Notes: generated by a model from the letters alone, not told the origin. A stretch of 64,000 nucleotides of DNA from Eucalyptus grandis (GCF_016545825.1 NC_052620.1:42935305-42999304), one strand, 5' to 3'; numbered from the stretch's first letter, positions 21,735-34,810 are shown. Numbers and translations: made by a program.

Positions 21735-23721
21735 ATGAATCTTGAATCGGCGTCGCCCGCTGCCATCTCCCTGTTCTTCGCAGTTCTTTCTCTCACTGCT
21801 CTCTCCCCAGCTTCCGCCGCCGCCCCCGCCGCCGCCACCAACGGATCGACATGCCCTCTGGATCTCAGCTACGTGCGCACAATCCCTTGGAACAGTTCGA
21901 ATTGCCAACACCCCAGCTTCGAACCCAACGCTTCCCTCAGCGACAATTCTAAGAACCCCTGTTGCCAGAACCTCCTGTCCCTCTTCGGCGTTGGTTTGGC
22001 TCAGAGCCTCCGACAGACTTCTCTGTTCCAACTCCCAGACCTCAACTCCTCCATTTCTTGCCTCCAAGACTTTCAATCCGCCCTCACTTCTCTCTCTCTC
22101 GCCACCGATCTTGTTTCCCACTGCCTCGACCCTTCGCAGTTCCTCATCACGCCCTACTCTTGTGCCCACATTCACACTACGCAGGACTGGGTCAGGGAAC
22201 TTGGCAACTCAACGATTCTTGATTCGGCCTGCAAGCCCGACCTCAATGTTTTGACCTACTGTGACCAGTGCGTGTCTGCTGGTTTGAGCGTCCAAGCCGA
22301 GCTGCAATCCATCAGTGGTAACAATCCCAATACTACGGATTGCTTTTATTTCACTATTCTGTATGCTGCTGGTATTGTCAATGCTTACGGGCCCAAGAGT
22401 AATGGCGCGCTGACGTGCATTATGGCATTGTCAATCAATAAGCAAGGGAGTTCGGCTGGTAAACGGCACACTAATCTCGTTTTGGCTTGACTGGTGCTGG
22501 TGTTGCGGTCATAGTCATGTCTTGTTTGCTGGGTTTGTACTTTTGGTATGATAGGATGAGTAAGAGGAGGAGGAGAATTCAGGGGTCTAATGCAGATTTT
22601 AGTCTTGACCAGGAGGAATCAGGGTCTAGGGCAAGGCCAAGGCCTAATACGGGGTCTATTTGGTTCAAAATTCGTGATCTTGAGAAAGCAACCAGCAACT
22701 TCTCACAGAAGAATTTCATCGGGCGGGGTGGTTTTGGATTGGTTTTCAAGGGAGTTCTATCTGATGGGACGGAGGTTGCTGTCAAGAGAATTATCGAATC
22801 AGATTTCCAGGGGGATGCTGAGTTTTGCAACGAGGTCGAGATTATTAGCAATTTGAAGCATAGGAATTTGGTGCCACTTAGGGGATGCTGTGTGGTAGAC
22901 GGAGATGATAATGATGATTATGATGAAATGAGTGGCCAGAGATATCTTGTCTATGATTACATGCCAAATGGTAATCTCAATGATCATCTTTTCCCATTGC
23001 CCGATAATCAAAGTGGGAAGAAGACATTGACCTGGCCTCAAAGGAAAACATTATTTTGGACGTGGCAAAGGGGCTCGCTTATCTGCACTATGGGGTGAAA
23101 CCTGCAATATATCATAGAGACATTAAAGCGACAAACATTTTGCTGGATGCAGACATGAGGGCAAGAGTCGCAGATTTTGGGTTAGCAAAGCAAAGCAGAG
23201 AAGGACAATCCCATCTTACTACCAGGGTGGCTGGAACTCATGGCTATTTGGCTCCCGAGTATGCACTTTATGGACAGCTGACTGAAAAGAGTGATGTCTA
23301 TAGTTTCGGAGTGGTTGTTTTGGAAACAATGTGTGGTAGAAAGGCTCTTGATTTGTCTTCTTCAGGGTCGCCACGGGCATTTTTGATAACAGATTGGGTC
23401 TGGTCTCTGATAAAAGCTGGGAAGATAGAAGAAGCATTTGATCCTTCGTTGTTGAAAGCTGGAGAGTCTACAAATTCGAACCCAAAGGGCATAATGGAGA
23501 GATTTGTGCTGGTTGGAATACTGTGTGCTCATGTTATGGTGGCTCTAAGGCCAACCATCTTGGATGCACTGAAAATGTTGGAAGGAGATATTGAAGTTCC
23601 TTCCATCCCAGACAGGCCAACTCCCCTGGGACACCCATCATTTTGCGGAGATGGCAACACTTTCAGCATATCACCTGCCTTAAGTGGGCCCAAATTGAAC
23701 CCTGGAGACATGCTCAGGTAA
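21735..23721 (+). CDS. Receptor-like kinase, At1g11050 type (copy 1), two frameshifts
   Basis: A predicted plasma-membrane receptor kinase. The start at 21735 is preferred because copy 2 starts at the same place. Order: signal peptide (about residues 1-30, ending near LSPASA), a Cys-rich SPARK-type extracellular domain beginning [13 protein letters not shown], and a transmembrane helix ([17 protein letters not shown]). The Ser/Thr kinase domain follows with [33 protein letters not shown] and [10 protein letters not shown]. All key kinase residues are present. Two single-base deletions break the frame: a T run of four at 22480-22483 (five in copy 2) and an A run of four at 23045-23048 (five in copy 2). 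Without them it reads as one protein of about 660 residues, the family length. It is either a recent pseudogene or an intact gene with homopolymer errors. No intron is seen, as in its Arabidopsis relative. Confidence 0.88.
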
Positions 23722-26525
23722 TGGAAGTTGGGAAAAGTTGAATGATTGACCCCATATGTTTTAGAATGCTTGAAAGTTGCATAGATAAGTAATTCTTCAT
23801 TGGGCATCCTTATAAGGAAGTATGAGTTGGTTTTTGTAAAGTACAGGGTGAAAAAAGGTCCCTGTTCTGTATATATTCTTGTAAGAGTTGTGTACCATTT
23901 ACCACAGAATATCTGGTTATCAAGAGGTTATTCAAGTGACCTCTGATTAGGATATAGTTCTAATTACGAGAGACATATGGCTTTCAGCATCTCTATTGGA
24001 TCAGACTTGATAGCTGTACTCCTGTTCTGTCCTCTCAGAAAGTTGGACAATTAGCAAGGCAAATTCACTTTATAAGACAGGAAGATGCTGAATTTGATAT
24101 CCGAATATAGCACTATTCTCGTGTCTTTTCTTCCTTTAGGTGGTGAATATTAGTAATAAAGATATGCTTATACAGGAAATTTAGAGTAGTATACAGTACT
24201 TGAGATCTGATCTTGGGTCTTCCATTCATGTGAAATGAAGTTTAGTTGAATAGAAGACAAGATGGAAGTGAACAAAATGATCAATTGTGGGATGCAGATA
24301 TCCTCGTTTTTGTCTTCACTTGTTGGTGTTGCCGACCTGGAGAAAAAGTCCTCTGAGACCTTATGGAGAAGAAAATTAAAAGAGAAATCGAGTGATAATT
24401 TGATATCGAATGTTCCATTGCATTTTACATTGCAAGAGAATTTGACAGCATTACCTGTTGCTGTTCTACTTGGTCTTGCATAGAAAGCTGCTATTCTATC
24501 TGCAGTTACCTTTACAAGGGTTTGCACTGGTGATGCCAGTAGCTTCTCTGCTGTAGCTTCTCTGCTGAAGTTGTGATTTAAATGGCTGCACATGCTGCAG
24601 GTTTACTCAGAGAGCTGAGGACTTCAATGGAATTTGAATATCCAGGGGACTCGAAATATTTACTACTTTTTTCTTTTTTATCTTCCTTTTGTTATCTTTG
24701 TTCATAACCATGTTGATATGAAATGGAAGAGTTTTGGTAATTTGCAAACGCAGGAGAGGAAATAGCGTAGTTGAAAAGTGAAGTCACTGCCTGGTAGTGT
24801 GTTAGGTGTATATTTGTTACAATTTACCATCGGTATATGCGAGGCCAGGGTAACATCTCATATTTTGTCTATACAAAAAGGAAGATCTTGTTCTATCTTC
24901 CAAATAAGTGACAAATCATTGGTGGTGTAAAATTTACAATCTATAGGCCTTTTTATTGATGAGCCGCAAGCTCCAAGAACCCCCAACAGTGCTTGCGTTT
25001 TGCCAATGCCCATGGCGATTCGAGTAATCATGTCTCAGAATAGCCTCCATTTTCTTCATTTCAAAGTTCTGCTGACGAAAGACCGTTCTGTTTTTTTCAC
25101 CAAAGAAAATGGTAGGTGGACTTAAAAATGTTTTATGGAGAGGCAAGGCCTCGATCTTTGGTGTAGTTCAACTGAAATGCAGAGATCAGAACTCTTTCAA
25201 TGCCGATCTTTGAATGGCAACAGTTCAGAATGCCGACATCTTTCGTTGTTTTATGCCAGCTTAGTCCGGGGTCCAAGGGTCCAAATTGGCGGGCTCCGTA
25301 TATGTTGTCTGCTCTTTCCTGTTCTTCATAGCTTGATGGAAGCAAATCGCTTTCTGCATTTGCATTTCCGCCCATCGCCTTCCTCCTACGTCCAAATTTT
25401 TTGGCTCTGTGTATTTTTACGGGGGGAACGTTTCGCGGATACAACAATGATTTCCGCATGGGTGCAGTAGTATCCACGCCTAAAATTTTCAAAGATCGCT
25501 ATGACAGATGAATCCAATAAGATGGAAGACAAGAAGGAAAAGCGAGGTCATGAGCCAATCCAAACAGGCTCTCTCCAGATGCATGTGTCAATGTCAAATT
25601 TCCTGAAGAAAGCGTCCAAACGGCCCACCATCGTTGATGTCTTGGCCTACTTCTGGCATCCAAACTCCATTCACTCATGAAATCTCAAAAACATAAAAAG
25701 TTCATATCCTGTCTATAATGGAGGCGATAATAGGTATTAAACTGAGGCACGCTGACTAGGAGTGGTGGCAAAGCGGTAGAGAGATTGGACCGGATATTTC
25801 GATTACTCTAGATGAAATTTACGTCGTTTTCTGTTTCCTGCAATTGAAGTTCTTCAAACGAACGGCGACACAATCAATTTCAACTAGATCGATGCCACTG
25901 GAACTAATGTCTGTCTACTCCCACACTGTTGGATTTATAGTGGGGAGAGTAAGTGAGTCATCTGCAAGGGACCTTAATTAGGAAGTAACATTGCACTTTG
26001 AATAATTCGTGAAAACAAATTAAATGTGTGCGGTCAAGTTTTTAAATACGAGGAACATAATTATTTTGTACATGAGCAACTGTGAAGCTGACTGGCCTTC
26101 GCTTTGCATTATTTGACGGAAGAAATGCCTTTGTAGATAACCCCCAAGTAAAACATGGTAAGAGACCATGTACTCATCATCCCTCATGGATTGAGTGAAT
26201 ATGACTAAATCAGTGAATCACTTCGTTTTCTCATGAAAATGTTGAAAATATATTCAAATTTCAAAAGGATTTTGTTAACAGTATCTCTAAGACATTTGTT
26301 GAGTACATTTAATAAGGAAATATTTTGATTTTCAATACCGATTACAGATAACACGAATGAGGCAATGCATTGAAATTAAAATCCTCGTGTTTAACAAGTT
26401 CCCCCAGTTGTTAACAAAAATTCATTTTCAAATTCATGCATTAATTAAGTTCTTTGAATCGAGTCTCTTCTACCTATGATGATCTAATCTCTAGTCATCA
26501 CCTCAACTACAAAACATTCTTAGGA
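23722..26525 (+). repeat. Kinase 3' flank, copy b
   Basis: This holds the 3' UTR and downstream DNA of kinase copy 1. It aligns with copy a (18736-20560) from about 24148 and with copy c (38190-41305) throughout, apart from a 416-bp insertion in copy c. The duplication boundary is near 26525, where it meets AT-rich repeat. No further gene is supported. Confidence 0.8.
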
Positions 26526-27187
26526 CCTTCCGATTCAATTATTGACCTAAATTAAAGTGATTATTAACTTTTATTAGATTAAATTACTAATTGGTTTTAT
26601 AAAAACAACTCTCGTTTGAGGTACTTACTAACTTTTAATTTTTTTAAAAAAATTATCCATTTTTCTATTAAATTATCTGTTTATATTTAACTTGGTTAGT
26701 AATTTCTTACATTTACTAATTTTTTGTTAGAGATTATCGACATAAATCGGTTACCCATTACCTATATTTGTTAACTTTGTTCAGATATTTTCAACCTATA
26801 TTAGCATGGCTCATTTTTTTGGACATTGCTATTCTAAATTCATTGACAACTTATTTACTGAACATAGCTGAATCATAATAATTCAACCCATTAAATATGG
26901 ATTAAGAAATTGATATATGATTCATTTTGACAAGTCTATATATATTGACCATCGTTTCTTCTTCAAGCGGGAAATAACCTCATGATAATGGAATCAATAG
27001 GTTTTCATCATATCATAAGTAGCAACTACTAACCTTTCAACGGAGCAATTTCCATAGTTTACTTTTTTTTCCAAATTTTGCATAATTCAAACGTCGATAG
27101 TTTCTCATATAAAAAGAGTAGACAGTCAATGTCTCAATCAATTGAACTAATGTATTTTTTCATCATTGTTAGTTACTACTTATAAAT
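26526..27187. other. AT-rich dispersed repeat, left part
   Basis: The stretch is rich in short phrases such as TTACTAACTTTTAATTTTTT and ATTAAATTACTAATTGGTTTT. Similar phrases recur at about 44900-45170, 46700-47220 and, in reverse complement, about 34980-35220 and 49700-50010. Before solo LTR C inserted it continued at 34816. Nothing coding is seen. Confidence 0.5.
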
Positions 27188-27456
27188 TGTCACGCCCCCT
27201 TTACTCAAAGGTCACGTTGCAGGTTATTATGCGACATCCTAGATTTTGTCTCCATCTCGAATTCATTTGTCTCTCATTTATGCGCATGCGGGAAACGTGA
27301 ACATATAATTCCCGACACAAATATCATGGGAACTTGAAATATCAACATCACTAACACACTTTATACATTACATAAGTAGTGACGATTACAAGCATATTCC
27401 CCGGCCTCACACATTTTACAAACTTCAAAGCTCTATTTCACATACACCAAAAGAGA

Positions 27457-28564
27457 GGAGAATTACTAAAAAGTCTTAAACCTATAATTCAGTCATAAAC
27501 TTTTTTTGACTAATTTAGTCATAAACCTTTTACAATTGTGCCAGTTCAGTCCATCCAGCCAAAATTGGTCAGCCGGTGCTAACGTGGACACCGGCTAGTG
27601 ACATAGATCCGGCGAAAGTTGATGTGGCAATTTTTTAATATATTTTAAAAAAATAGATATTTTTAATTTTTTAATTCTTTTTTTCCTTTTTATTCCACCT
27701 TCTCCTTCCTCTAGCCGGCGAGAGGTGAGGGCTAGCGAGGTCGGCGGTTAGCCTTGCTGGCCAATGGTGAGGCTTGTCCTCGCTGGCCACTAGCAAAAGC
27801 GAGCCTCAAGGCAAGCCTTGCCTAGTGACGATAAGGGCACATTGTTACCGGATCGGTGAGGTCGAGCCTCGTGGGTCACGAGCAAGGTGCCTTGCTTAGC
27901 CAAGGCAAGGGTCGACCTTGTTGGTGGCTAGCGAGGTCTCTATTGCCGAGATCTAGCGAGGCTTAGCCTTGCGCAAGCAGTGCCGAGGTCAAGCCTCGCC
28001 ATCCTTGGGCGAGGAGAGCCTCACTAGCCGCCAGCCACCGGCGAGTCGACCCTCACCTTGGCTGGGTGAGGCCTCGCCAGACCTAGCGAGGCTTGGCCTC
28101 ATCTAGCCAAGACGACAGTCAACCTCATCAATGGCCGGCGAAGCCGCTGTCACCAGATCTAGCAAGGCTCAGCCTCGCCCAGCCATGGCGAGGTCAAGCC
28201 TTGCCGTCCCTCGGCAAGGAGCCTCACCAACCACTAGCGAGGTCGACACTCACCGAGATCTAGCGGGGCCTTACCCAGGCGACAATGAGACCCGGCCTCA
28301 CCAACCGAGAGGAAGGAGAAGTGGATGGAGAAAAAATTAAAAATTCAAAAAAATATTTAAAAATTCAAAAAAAAATGCCACATCATCATTCGCTGGATAG
28401 CCATTACCAGAGCATTCACATCAACGCTAGCCAGCCAATTTTGACAGATGGACTAAATTGGCATAATTACAAAAGTTTAAGATTAAATTGGCTAAAAAGA
28501 AAAAAAGTTTATGACTGAATTGGCACAATTGTAATAGATTTATGACTTTTTTGTAATTCTCTCC
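27457..28564. mobile_element. Mutator-like TIR element M1 with GC-rich core
   Basis: Perfect 9-bp target-site duplications, CAAAAGAGA, lie at 27448-27456 and 28565-28573. The terminal inverted repeats run over 100 bp, starting GGAGAATTACTAAAAAGTC and GGAGAGAATTACAAAAAAGTC, with repeated CAATTTAGTC/CATAAAC phrases. Nine-bp duplications and long TIRs are typical of Mutator-like elements. The core (about 27710-28320) is a run of imperfect GCGAGGC/GCCTCGC repeats. Short frames there reflect composition, and no transposase is present. Confidence 0.82.
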
Positions 28565-28573
28565 CAAAAGAGA

Positions 28574-29224
28574 GCTTGGGGTATCCCTATCTCCATTATG
28601 GCGTTACTAGCCAAAATCGGGAACCCTTGCTCTACTTCTTAGGCCGATACACATAAGTTTAGCCCGTCTTCGGCCGGATCATCATTATCATCAAGATTCG
28701 GGTTCGGGTTGTCAAACCCTTGAAGAGGCCCTATCCACATGTCCTCATATCACCTAAACCAAGTTTCAAAATGCATTGGAACAAGTTCGTCTAATCCCTT
28801 TGCTGTCCACACGATGGACAACATTTTACAATAAGTAATGTTGATCTCTACATCTACGATGTCCAATGTGGTGATATAAGTCTTTACGGGACAACCAAAA
28901 TGCACAACGGCCATAATTCTAAGTACCTATAAAAGAAATAGGAGTAAATACTTGGAATACTCAATAAGCATAGCCTCTAACCTTCGACTATAACATCACT
29001 TCATCATCAAAACTAGTCAAAACATCTCATGCGAACCGTATCAAAGATAAATCAATTGCAAGGATGTAACCATGCTTCTTACACATGTAAATGGCAACTC
29101 TTGCAACCATTCATGAACGTGATGCATGCCATGAGCTTATGCACTTCCAACATTTATTCCTTACTCATGATGCCATGCTTATTAAGCTTTCTCTTATACT
29201 CGGGACTCGAACCCAAGTCTTCTC
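28574..29224 (-). other. Part of solo LTR C between insertions
   Basis: Moderately AT-rich LTR sequence with no protein domain. TTCTC at 29220-29224 is the left target-site duplication of solo LTR B. Confidence 0.55.
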
Positions 29225-32200
29225 TATGACATCTTGATTTTCAATCCTGCTTTCGACTAAATGAAATGGGTTTTTCATCGACGTGCTTATGGCTTTTTTC
29301 TCTGAGTTAGCCACTCACGAGATAACTAATATATAAGGTGAAGTCGTTAAAGAATCTAAACGTGATAGATTTGAGAATTCGACTAGAAATCGACTGCTCA
29401 ACCGTGCTAATCCGCAAGGGTCAATACGGCATCGTCAAAATCAATCAAAGATCGAGATAGGTCGATTCGACAAAGCATGTAATTAAAGTGTGAGTGATTC
29501 CACTTGATTGCAAAATTATTGTCGAACGACACTAAACCGATTCTTCTGTCATTTTTGTACCATGTGTCCGTATTTAAAATCTTGAGATTTTCACAACAAC
29601 TGAGAGTCGCTAATGTGTCAAAGATGCACAATGTACATCAAAAAAATCAACCATGGGTCAAATGGGCTAAAAATTCTTAAAAGCTACCCGGTAGATTAGG
29701 TCACGCTAAAATCGCGTTCGATTGAAATCAACCACGAAATTGAACCCGGTTTCGAATCGAAAGTTCTCGCATGTCACGATTTATTTTAGGAACGTCAACT
29801 CATCATTCGAAGAATTTTCGGCAAGCCTAGAATTTTGGCTTAAAAATCAAAATTAGATGATTTAAAACTAGGAAATTCCAAGGGCTATTTTTGTAAGCAT
29901 TTTTGGCATTCAAGTTGGAGTAATTGGCTAGGGAAATTGTGGGATTATGTGTGGACTTCCTCCTTGGCATTTTGGCCATTGATTTGAGGCCAATTGGAGT
30001 GAAATAGACGTGAAATTTAAGAGGAATGCCACAAAATTCGTAGGTCTTGGTAGGGTGCAACATTTCAGCTCTATACTTGGCTTCTTGGAGAAGATTGGTG
30101 AGGGAAAGAGAGCTGTGGATGAGGCTAAAGGTGGTGGGGACAGCCACTTGAGTTCTTGAGATATTTGTGAAGACTTTTGAGGCACTTGGTCCCCTATGCT
30201 CCTCTCCTTCTTCTTTCTTGCCTCACCTTTCTCCATTGTTGCTGTTTTTGAAGAAGAAATCCAACCAGCAAACCAGCCAAGACCAACAGCAGCCTAGAGC
30301 AAACCAGCTCGGTCGCAAGCCACCACCGGTCGCACGCCCCGAGCGCCCGTCCGCACGTTTCCCTCCGTCCGGCTCACCTCCTCCACATCTCAGCCACTCC
30401 GCCCCTCGCGTCGTTGCAACTCCGTCAACCAGGCCACCTGTCCTCCATCTCCAACTCCCTCCACTGGACTAGCCAGCCTAAGCTCGGCCCATTCCAACCA
30501 CCATAGCCCCGGTACCAACCCAAAAAAAAAAAAAAAAAAGCAAATCTTAGCTTTGAGCCGAGAGCTGTGGACTGCCTTTTTTTCGGGCCCTTCCGAGCCT
30601 CCCTTGGTGTCGCCATAGGCCCGAATCTCACTTGCCTCCACGTTACCATCACCGCGAACTCATCAGCTCGCAAATCCGATGAGTTAACTTCCTAATCCTT
30701 GGTTAGGTTGTTAATTGCACTTAGGAGGTTAGTTTAGTATTAAATAGCTTAGTTAGATTAGTACTAAGTGAGATTAGCCTTAAGATGGATTAGTGCTAAT
30801 ATAGAATGATTAGATTAGCTTTAATATGGATTAGTGTTAATCTAATTGGTGAGATTAGCACTAATGAGGTCGAATTAGTCCAATTCGGTGAGCTTTCTTC
30901 GAATCTGGTTTTGGACCCTTGTTGTTTGTCATTTTCGTGAATTGAAATGTGTTAATATTTTAAGGTTAATTCATTCTTGAAAAATGTTTTAGATATCTTC
31001 ATTAACATATATTTTACTCAAGATTTTTAGGAATTTAAAAAAATGAAATATCGTTTGTCATTTGCAAACAGAATTTCTGTTTGTCTGAAACCGGTGACCT
31101 TTTGGGATTCAAAGGATTTTTATCAATCCTTAAGGTTCTAATTTCAAAATTGTTTCTTCACAAAAAAAAAAAAAATTCACATCTTTTAGTTTAACATACT
31201 CAAATTTCAGATCAAACGGATAAGTTTTGGATCTCGAACCAAACTGATTTTGGAAAAAATACTTTCGAAACGAACACAATTTATGTACTAGATTGAGCAA
31301 TCTACTAGACTTAATCTAGAAAGATTTGGGTTAAGATGTCTTCATGAAAAATGTTCATTTATGTCATTTACAATATATACAAATTTGGGAATTTCCAAAC
31401 TTATTTAATTAGATTTCTAGATTTAAATTTGGAGACGCGCAAGTGAACCGTTTCTGCTTATTAGGACCGGTAATGGTTTTGGTGATTGTGCTTCATAATA
31501 TGCTTAATGAACCATGCCTATTTGATAATGCGATTGCTTTATGATATGCTTAGAAGTTATGCATGATGATGCGTGAATGGTTGTGCCATTGTCATGTTTT
31601 ATTGTTATTACATGATAATGAAACTTCGTATGAGCCACCTCTAGAACCTTGTACCGTTGTTTATCGTAATCAATGGCTAAGTGTTACATGGTAAACTAAG
31701 TCACATGGGAGCCACATATAGTACTTTGCACTACTATCTTGCATAGTCGAGAACTAAGTACTACACAACAACGTGACTCCCGTGGGAGCCACCTTTAGTA
31801 CCTTAAGCTATTGCTTATTATGGTCAAGAACTAAGTGTTACATGACAACGTGACTTCATGAGAGCCACCTCTAGTACTTTGTACCATAGTTGATTGTGGT
31901 CGGGAACTAAATACCACACGATATCGGAACTTCTTGGGGGGGGCATTGAGTCTATTATTGAGTTTCAGTATTGAGTTGAAATGTTGAGTTTGAATTTAGA
32001 GTGTGAATATTGAGAGTGAATTCCAGTGTGGATTGAACTACCGATATGAGTTACCCGCGCCGATTGTGGGACGAAATTGTATGGCACGGGATAAGATGTG
32101 TTATAACGATTTGGCCTTATAATCGAGACTCTTGTGAATTGTTTGATGAGTGACATGAAGTGTTCCAACTATTGTTTACACATGTTGCGTTTATAAGTGT

Positions 32201-32672
32201 ATATGAGATGAACTAATGTGCAAGAAGATGTTGAGGAGAGGTAAGTTCTGAGTGGTGCATGTTTAGGACGCCTTCAAGTAAATTCTCGTTCTAATCGGGG
32301 TTTAGAGTGTTAACTCACTAAAATTTATTATCATCCCGTCGCGGTTTACAATTTTAGGTCCTTAGTCTGGAGATACCGAGAGGGGGTGGCGTGGAGGGAG
32401 TCAAAGGGATCCGGAGTAGAGGTTGTCCGGTAGTTCTTTTAGCGCAAACCTTAGTATGCAGACTTGTAGAATTGACTTGGATCGTATATAAAGTGTGTTT
32501 TATGAAATTGGATTGTCCTGTTTTCTATCACATGTTTGTTGTTGTCAAGGTGTTTGTTTAATTCGCTTTTGCATGTGCATAAAACGAATAGGTCGGCGAC
32601 ACGTCTTGGGAATGTCACAAATTTTAGTCGACCGCCGAGGGATGTGCGTGTGCTGAAGGTTCGGGCGTGACA
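29225..32672 (+). mobile_element. Gypsy-like solo LTR (copy B), nested in copy C
   Basis: A perfect 5-bp target-site duplication, TTCTC, lies at 29220-29224 and 32673-32677. The plus strand starts TATGACATCTTG and ends TTCGGGCGTGACA. The first dinucleotide is probably a mutated TG, since copy A starts TGTGATATC. Length is 3448 bp with no gag-pol. Internal landmarks shared with copy A are a CT-rich leader-like tract (30170-30680), an ATTAG-rich tract (30690-30890) and the AATTTATTATCATCCCGTCG segment near 32320. Several near-repeats of a GAGCCACCT.TAGTAC phrase occur at about 31630-31880. Confidence 0.82.
31625..31925 (+). repeat. Degenerate ~80-bp tandem repeat inside solo LTR B
   Basis: A phrase of the form GAGCCACCTCTAGTACTTTG, followed by a TATGGTC/GAACTAAGT phrase and CATGACAACGTGACT, recurs about four times between 31630 and 31925. 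The length and order suggest an imperfect tandem array within the LTR. Confidence 0.65.
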
Positions 32673-32677
32673 TTCTC

Positions 32678-34810
32678 GGAGCCATCTTGGGATTCGAACT
32701 TAACTTAATTCGGGCTTTTATCCGAGTTTTTGGCTTTTTGTCGGCTTCTGGGACTCAAATCCAGTTAATATGCTTGAGACTCGAACCCGTCTTGCCAGGA
32801 TTTTGGGGACTCGAACCCTGTTTTTATCTTTTCTCATCTGCTCGAGCATTAATCCCCCATTTGAGGCGTACTCAGCCTCATGCACGTGCCATGAATTATG
32901 CATTTTGTGCTCAAACATAATGCACATGCCATGAAATCATAGATTTCCTCATCAACAACTTCATAAACAAGCCTAAGCCCAAGGCCCCACTCGAGTAATA
33001 AGCATAAGAAACCTTGCACCAATCCAGTAGAACTTGATACGCCTCAATATCGAATCACATCTTATGGTTATGGGCAAACCTTGACTTGTACCATACAAAA
33101 ATAATGGATCATAACTTCGTTCCAATCACGCAAGAAAACTCAAGTACATGAACAAAGTCAAAGAATACATTAACACATACAAACATCAATCAACCTACCC
33201 TCGGCTTGTACGAGAGAGAATTTCCTAGGGTCGAAGACATCACGAATGTTACTAGAGAAAGGAAGAAACTACACTTACTTGGACAAACCTCGAACTAAGG
33301 CACGAACTATAAAGGGAGGGCAGCTTGCTTGAAGGCCAAAGAAGAGAGAAAGGCGTGAGGAGGAGGGGGCGTTCAAGAGGATAAGGAAGGAGAAAGTGGA
33401 TGGCAATGGTGAGAAATGAGAAGAGATCCTCCTATTTATACTCCTTAGTGCCATCATTACCGGGCCAAATAGTCCATTCTAAATTTTCCAAGTGGCCCGC
33501 CTATGGTCCTTGAGTGGCAAGCCTCCTTGTCCAATGATTGCACCTAAAGAATGAGTTGGTATGGCTAAAAGGTCTCGCTTGGCAATCTAGCCTATAGATG
33601 TCATCAACGATGGCTCGTTTTTACCCTTTCATCGACCACTTATACCCCGCATTTATAGGCATTAAATGAATTTTGAAGATGATGGCATCAAAGTTGCCAA
33701 CTTGGTGTCTAGATTCCTTAATTAATTAATGAGGGATTCGGATATCGCTTTCGATTAGCCCACGTGTGTACTATCATTTTCTTGACCGTCAAAGATATTT
33801 TTGACCTCATCATGGTTTTTGAAAATTCAAAGGATATTCATCCCTTCATTTAATGAGGTGTTCTAAAACCTTCTTTAATTTGTCTTTTTCTTCCTCAAAA
33901 AGACGGTCCGAAGAAATCCGTCATTTAAGTTGGTTTCGGGATCGGAAAATGGATGATTAGATACACCTCGAAAAACCGAATCACATGGACCCGAGGTTCA
34001 GTCATTGTGCCCCACGCTCGCTCAGATTATTTCCATGGACAGTCGGTTGGCCTAAAGGGTTGGCCCATTGGTCAGCACCTTGGCCCGCCATGTGGTCGAC
34101 ACGGTGCATCTATCCCGGGCCGAACAGCTCTCGGGCCCCTAGGCCTATTGCCAAGCCCGCCGTGAACAATTCTCTTATTTTCGATTTTCTTCTATCAATT
34201 CAATGCCAATCATAAGGTTATCCATGACCTAGCATTAGGCCAAGGCACTCATAGACCGTAGAATTAGTAACGAAATAGCCAAGTCTAGCCCGAGGCTCAT
34301 TCCGATCGGCACCCAATCCATTTGTATGGTTCATAGTGCATTACCGATCCATAATCAAACATCACCAATTCAAAATTCATTTCTAATCACTAAGAATTAA
34401 ATAAGGAATGATACATTTTTTTTATAAGAAAGCGATCGCATTTGATCGAATCGGATTATCCGTGTCGATACATAGCCGAGGCAAAATTACCCGCAACCAA
34501 GCACTATAATCAGTGGGATCAACCCATGACCATCTACAAATCCAAAATCATCTCGTGACCAATTCTCATGATCCAAAAGTCATCTTATGAGCTAGTGATC
34601 CAATCCCACCGGTATAGTCGGTAGACAATTCCACGATCGACAATCGGCCGGTTCATGGCCGGTCAATCACCCGGATCATGACCGATCCGTAATTCCTTAC
34701 CGATCGAACCAATCGATCATGGGCCATATCGATCCCATGGCCAATGGCCCATGATCGATCCATTTAGGACCTTATGGTCGATCCTCTGGAGTCGACATCG
34801 AGGTGTTACA
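32678..34810 (-). other. Part of solo LTR C right of copy B
   Basis: Non-coding LTR sequence. About 33260-33440 is CT-rich on the minus strand downstream of TATAAATA. About 34600-34800 is rich in CCGGTC/CGATC words. Frames are short and read as composition. Confidence 0.55.
33433..33440 (-). promoter_or_regulatory. Candidate TATA box of solo LTR C
   Basis: TATAAATA on the minus strand, followed by GGAGGATCTCTTCTC and a long CT-rich leader, is what an LTR promoter and R region would look like. Promoter use is inferred. Confidence 0.5.

Larger units (their letters stand above)
27188..34810 (-). mobile_element. Gypsy-like solo LTR (copy C), host to two later insertions
   Basis: A perfect 5-bp target-site duplication, TAAAT, flanks it at 27183-27187 and 34811-34815. 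On the minus strand it starts TGTAACACC and ends GGGGGCGTGACA, like copies A and B at its 3' end. Removing the Mutator-like element (27457-28564) and solo LTR B (29225-32672) leaves about 3.07 kb with no coding domain. A TATAAATA with a CT-rich leader on the minus strand at 33433 fits an LTR promoter. The 5-bp duplication and TG...CA ends support a single LTR left after recombination. Confidence 0.8.

Noticed and set aside
21729..22175. 148-codon frame on the minus strand opposite the kinase extracellular domain
   Set aside because: It is the shadow of a real gene on the other strand, and the equivalent in copy 2 has a different sequence.
27720..28340. GC-rich frames inside M1 as a small gene
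   Set aside because: They are produced by imperfect GCGAGG/CCTCGC repeats and occur in all frames and in unrelated elements.
27188..32672. TGTCACGCC on the left and GGCGTGACA on the right read as the inverted ends of one DNA transposon
   Set aside because: Each end belongs to a different unit: 27188 pairs with 34810 (TAAAT duplication) and 32672 pairs with 29225 (TTCTC duplication).
33953..34215. Overlapping plus-strand frames in solo LTR C
   Set aside because: Two different frames are open over the same bases with no recognisable motif, inside a non-coding LTR.
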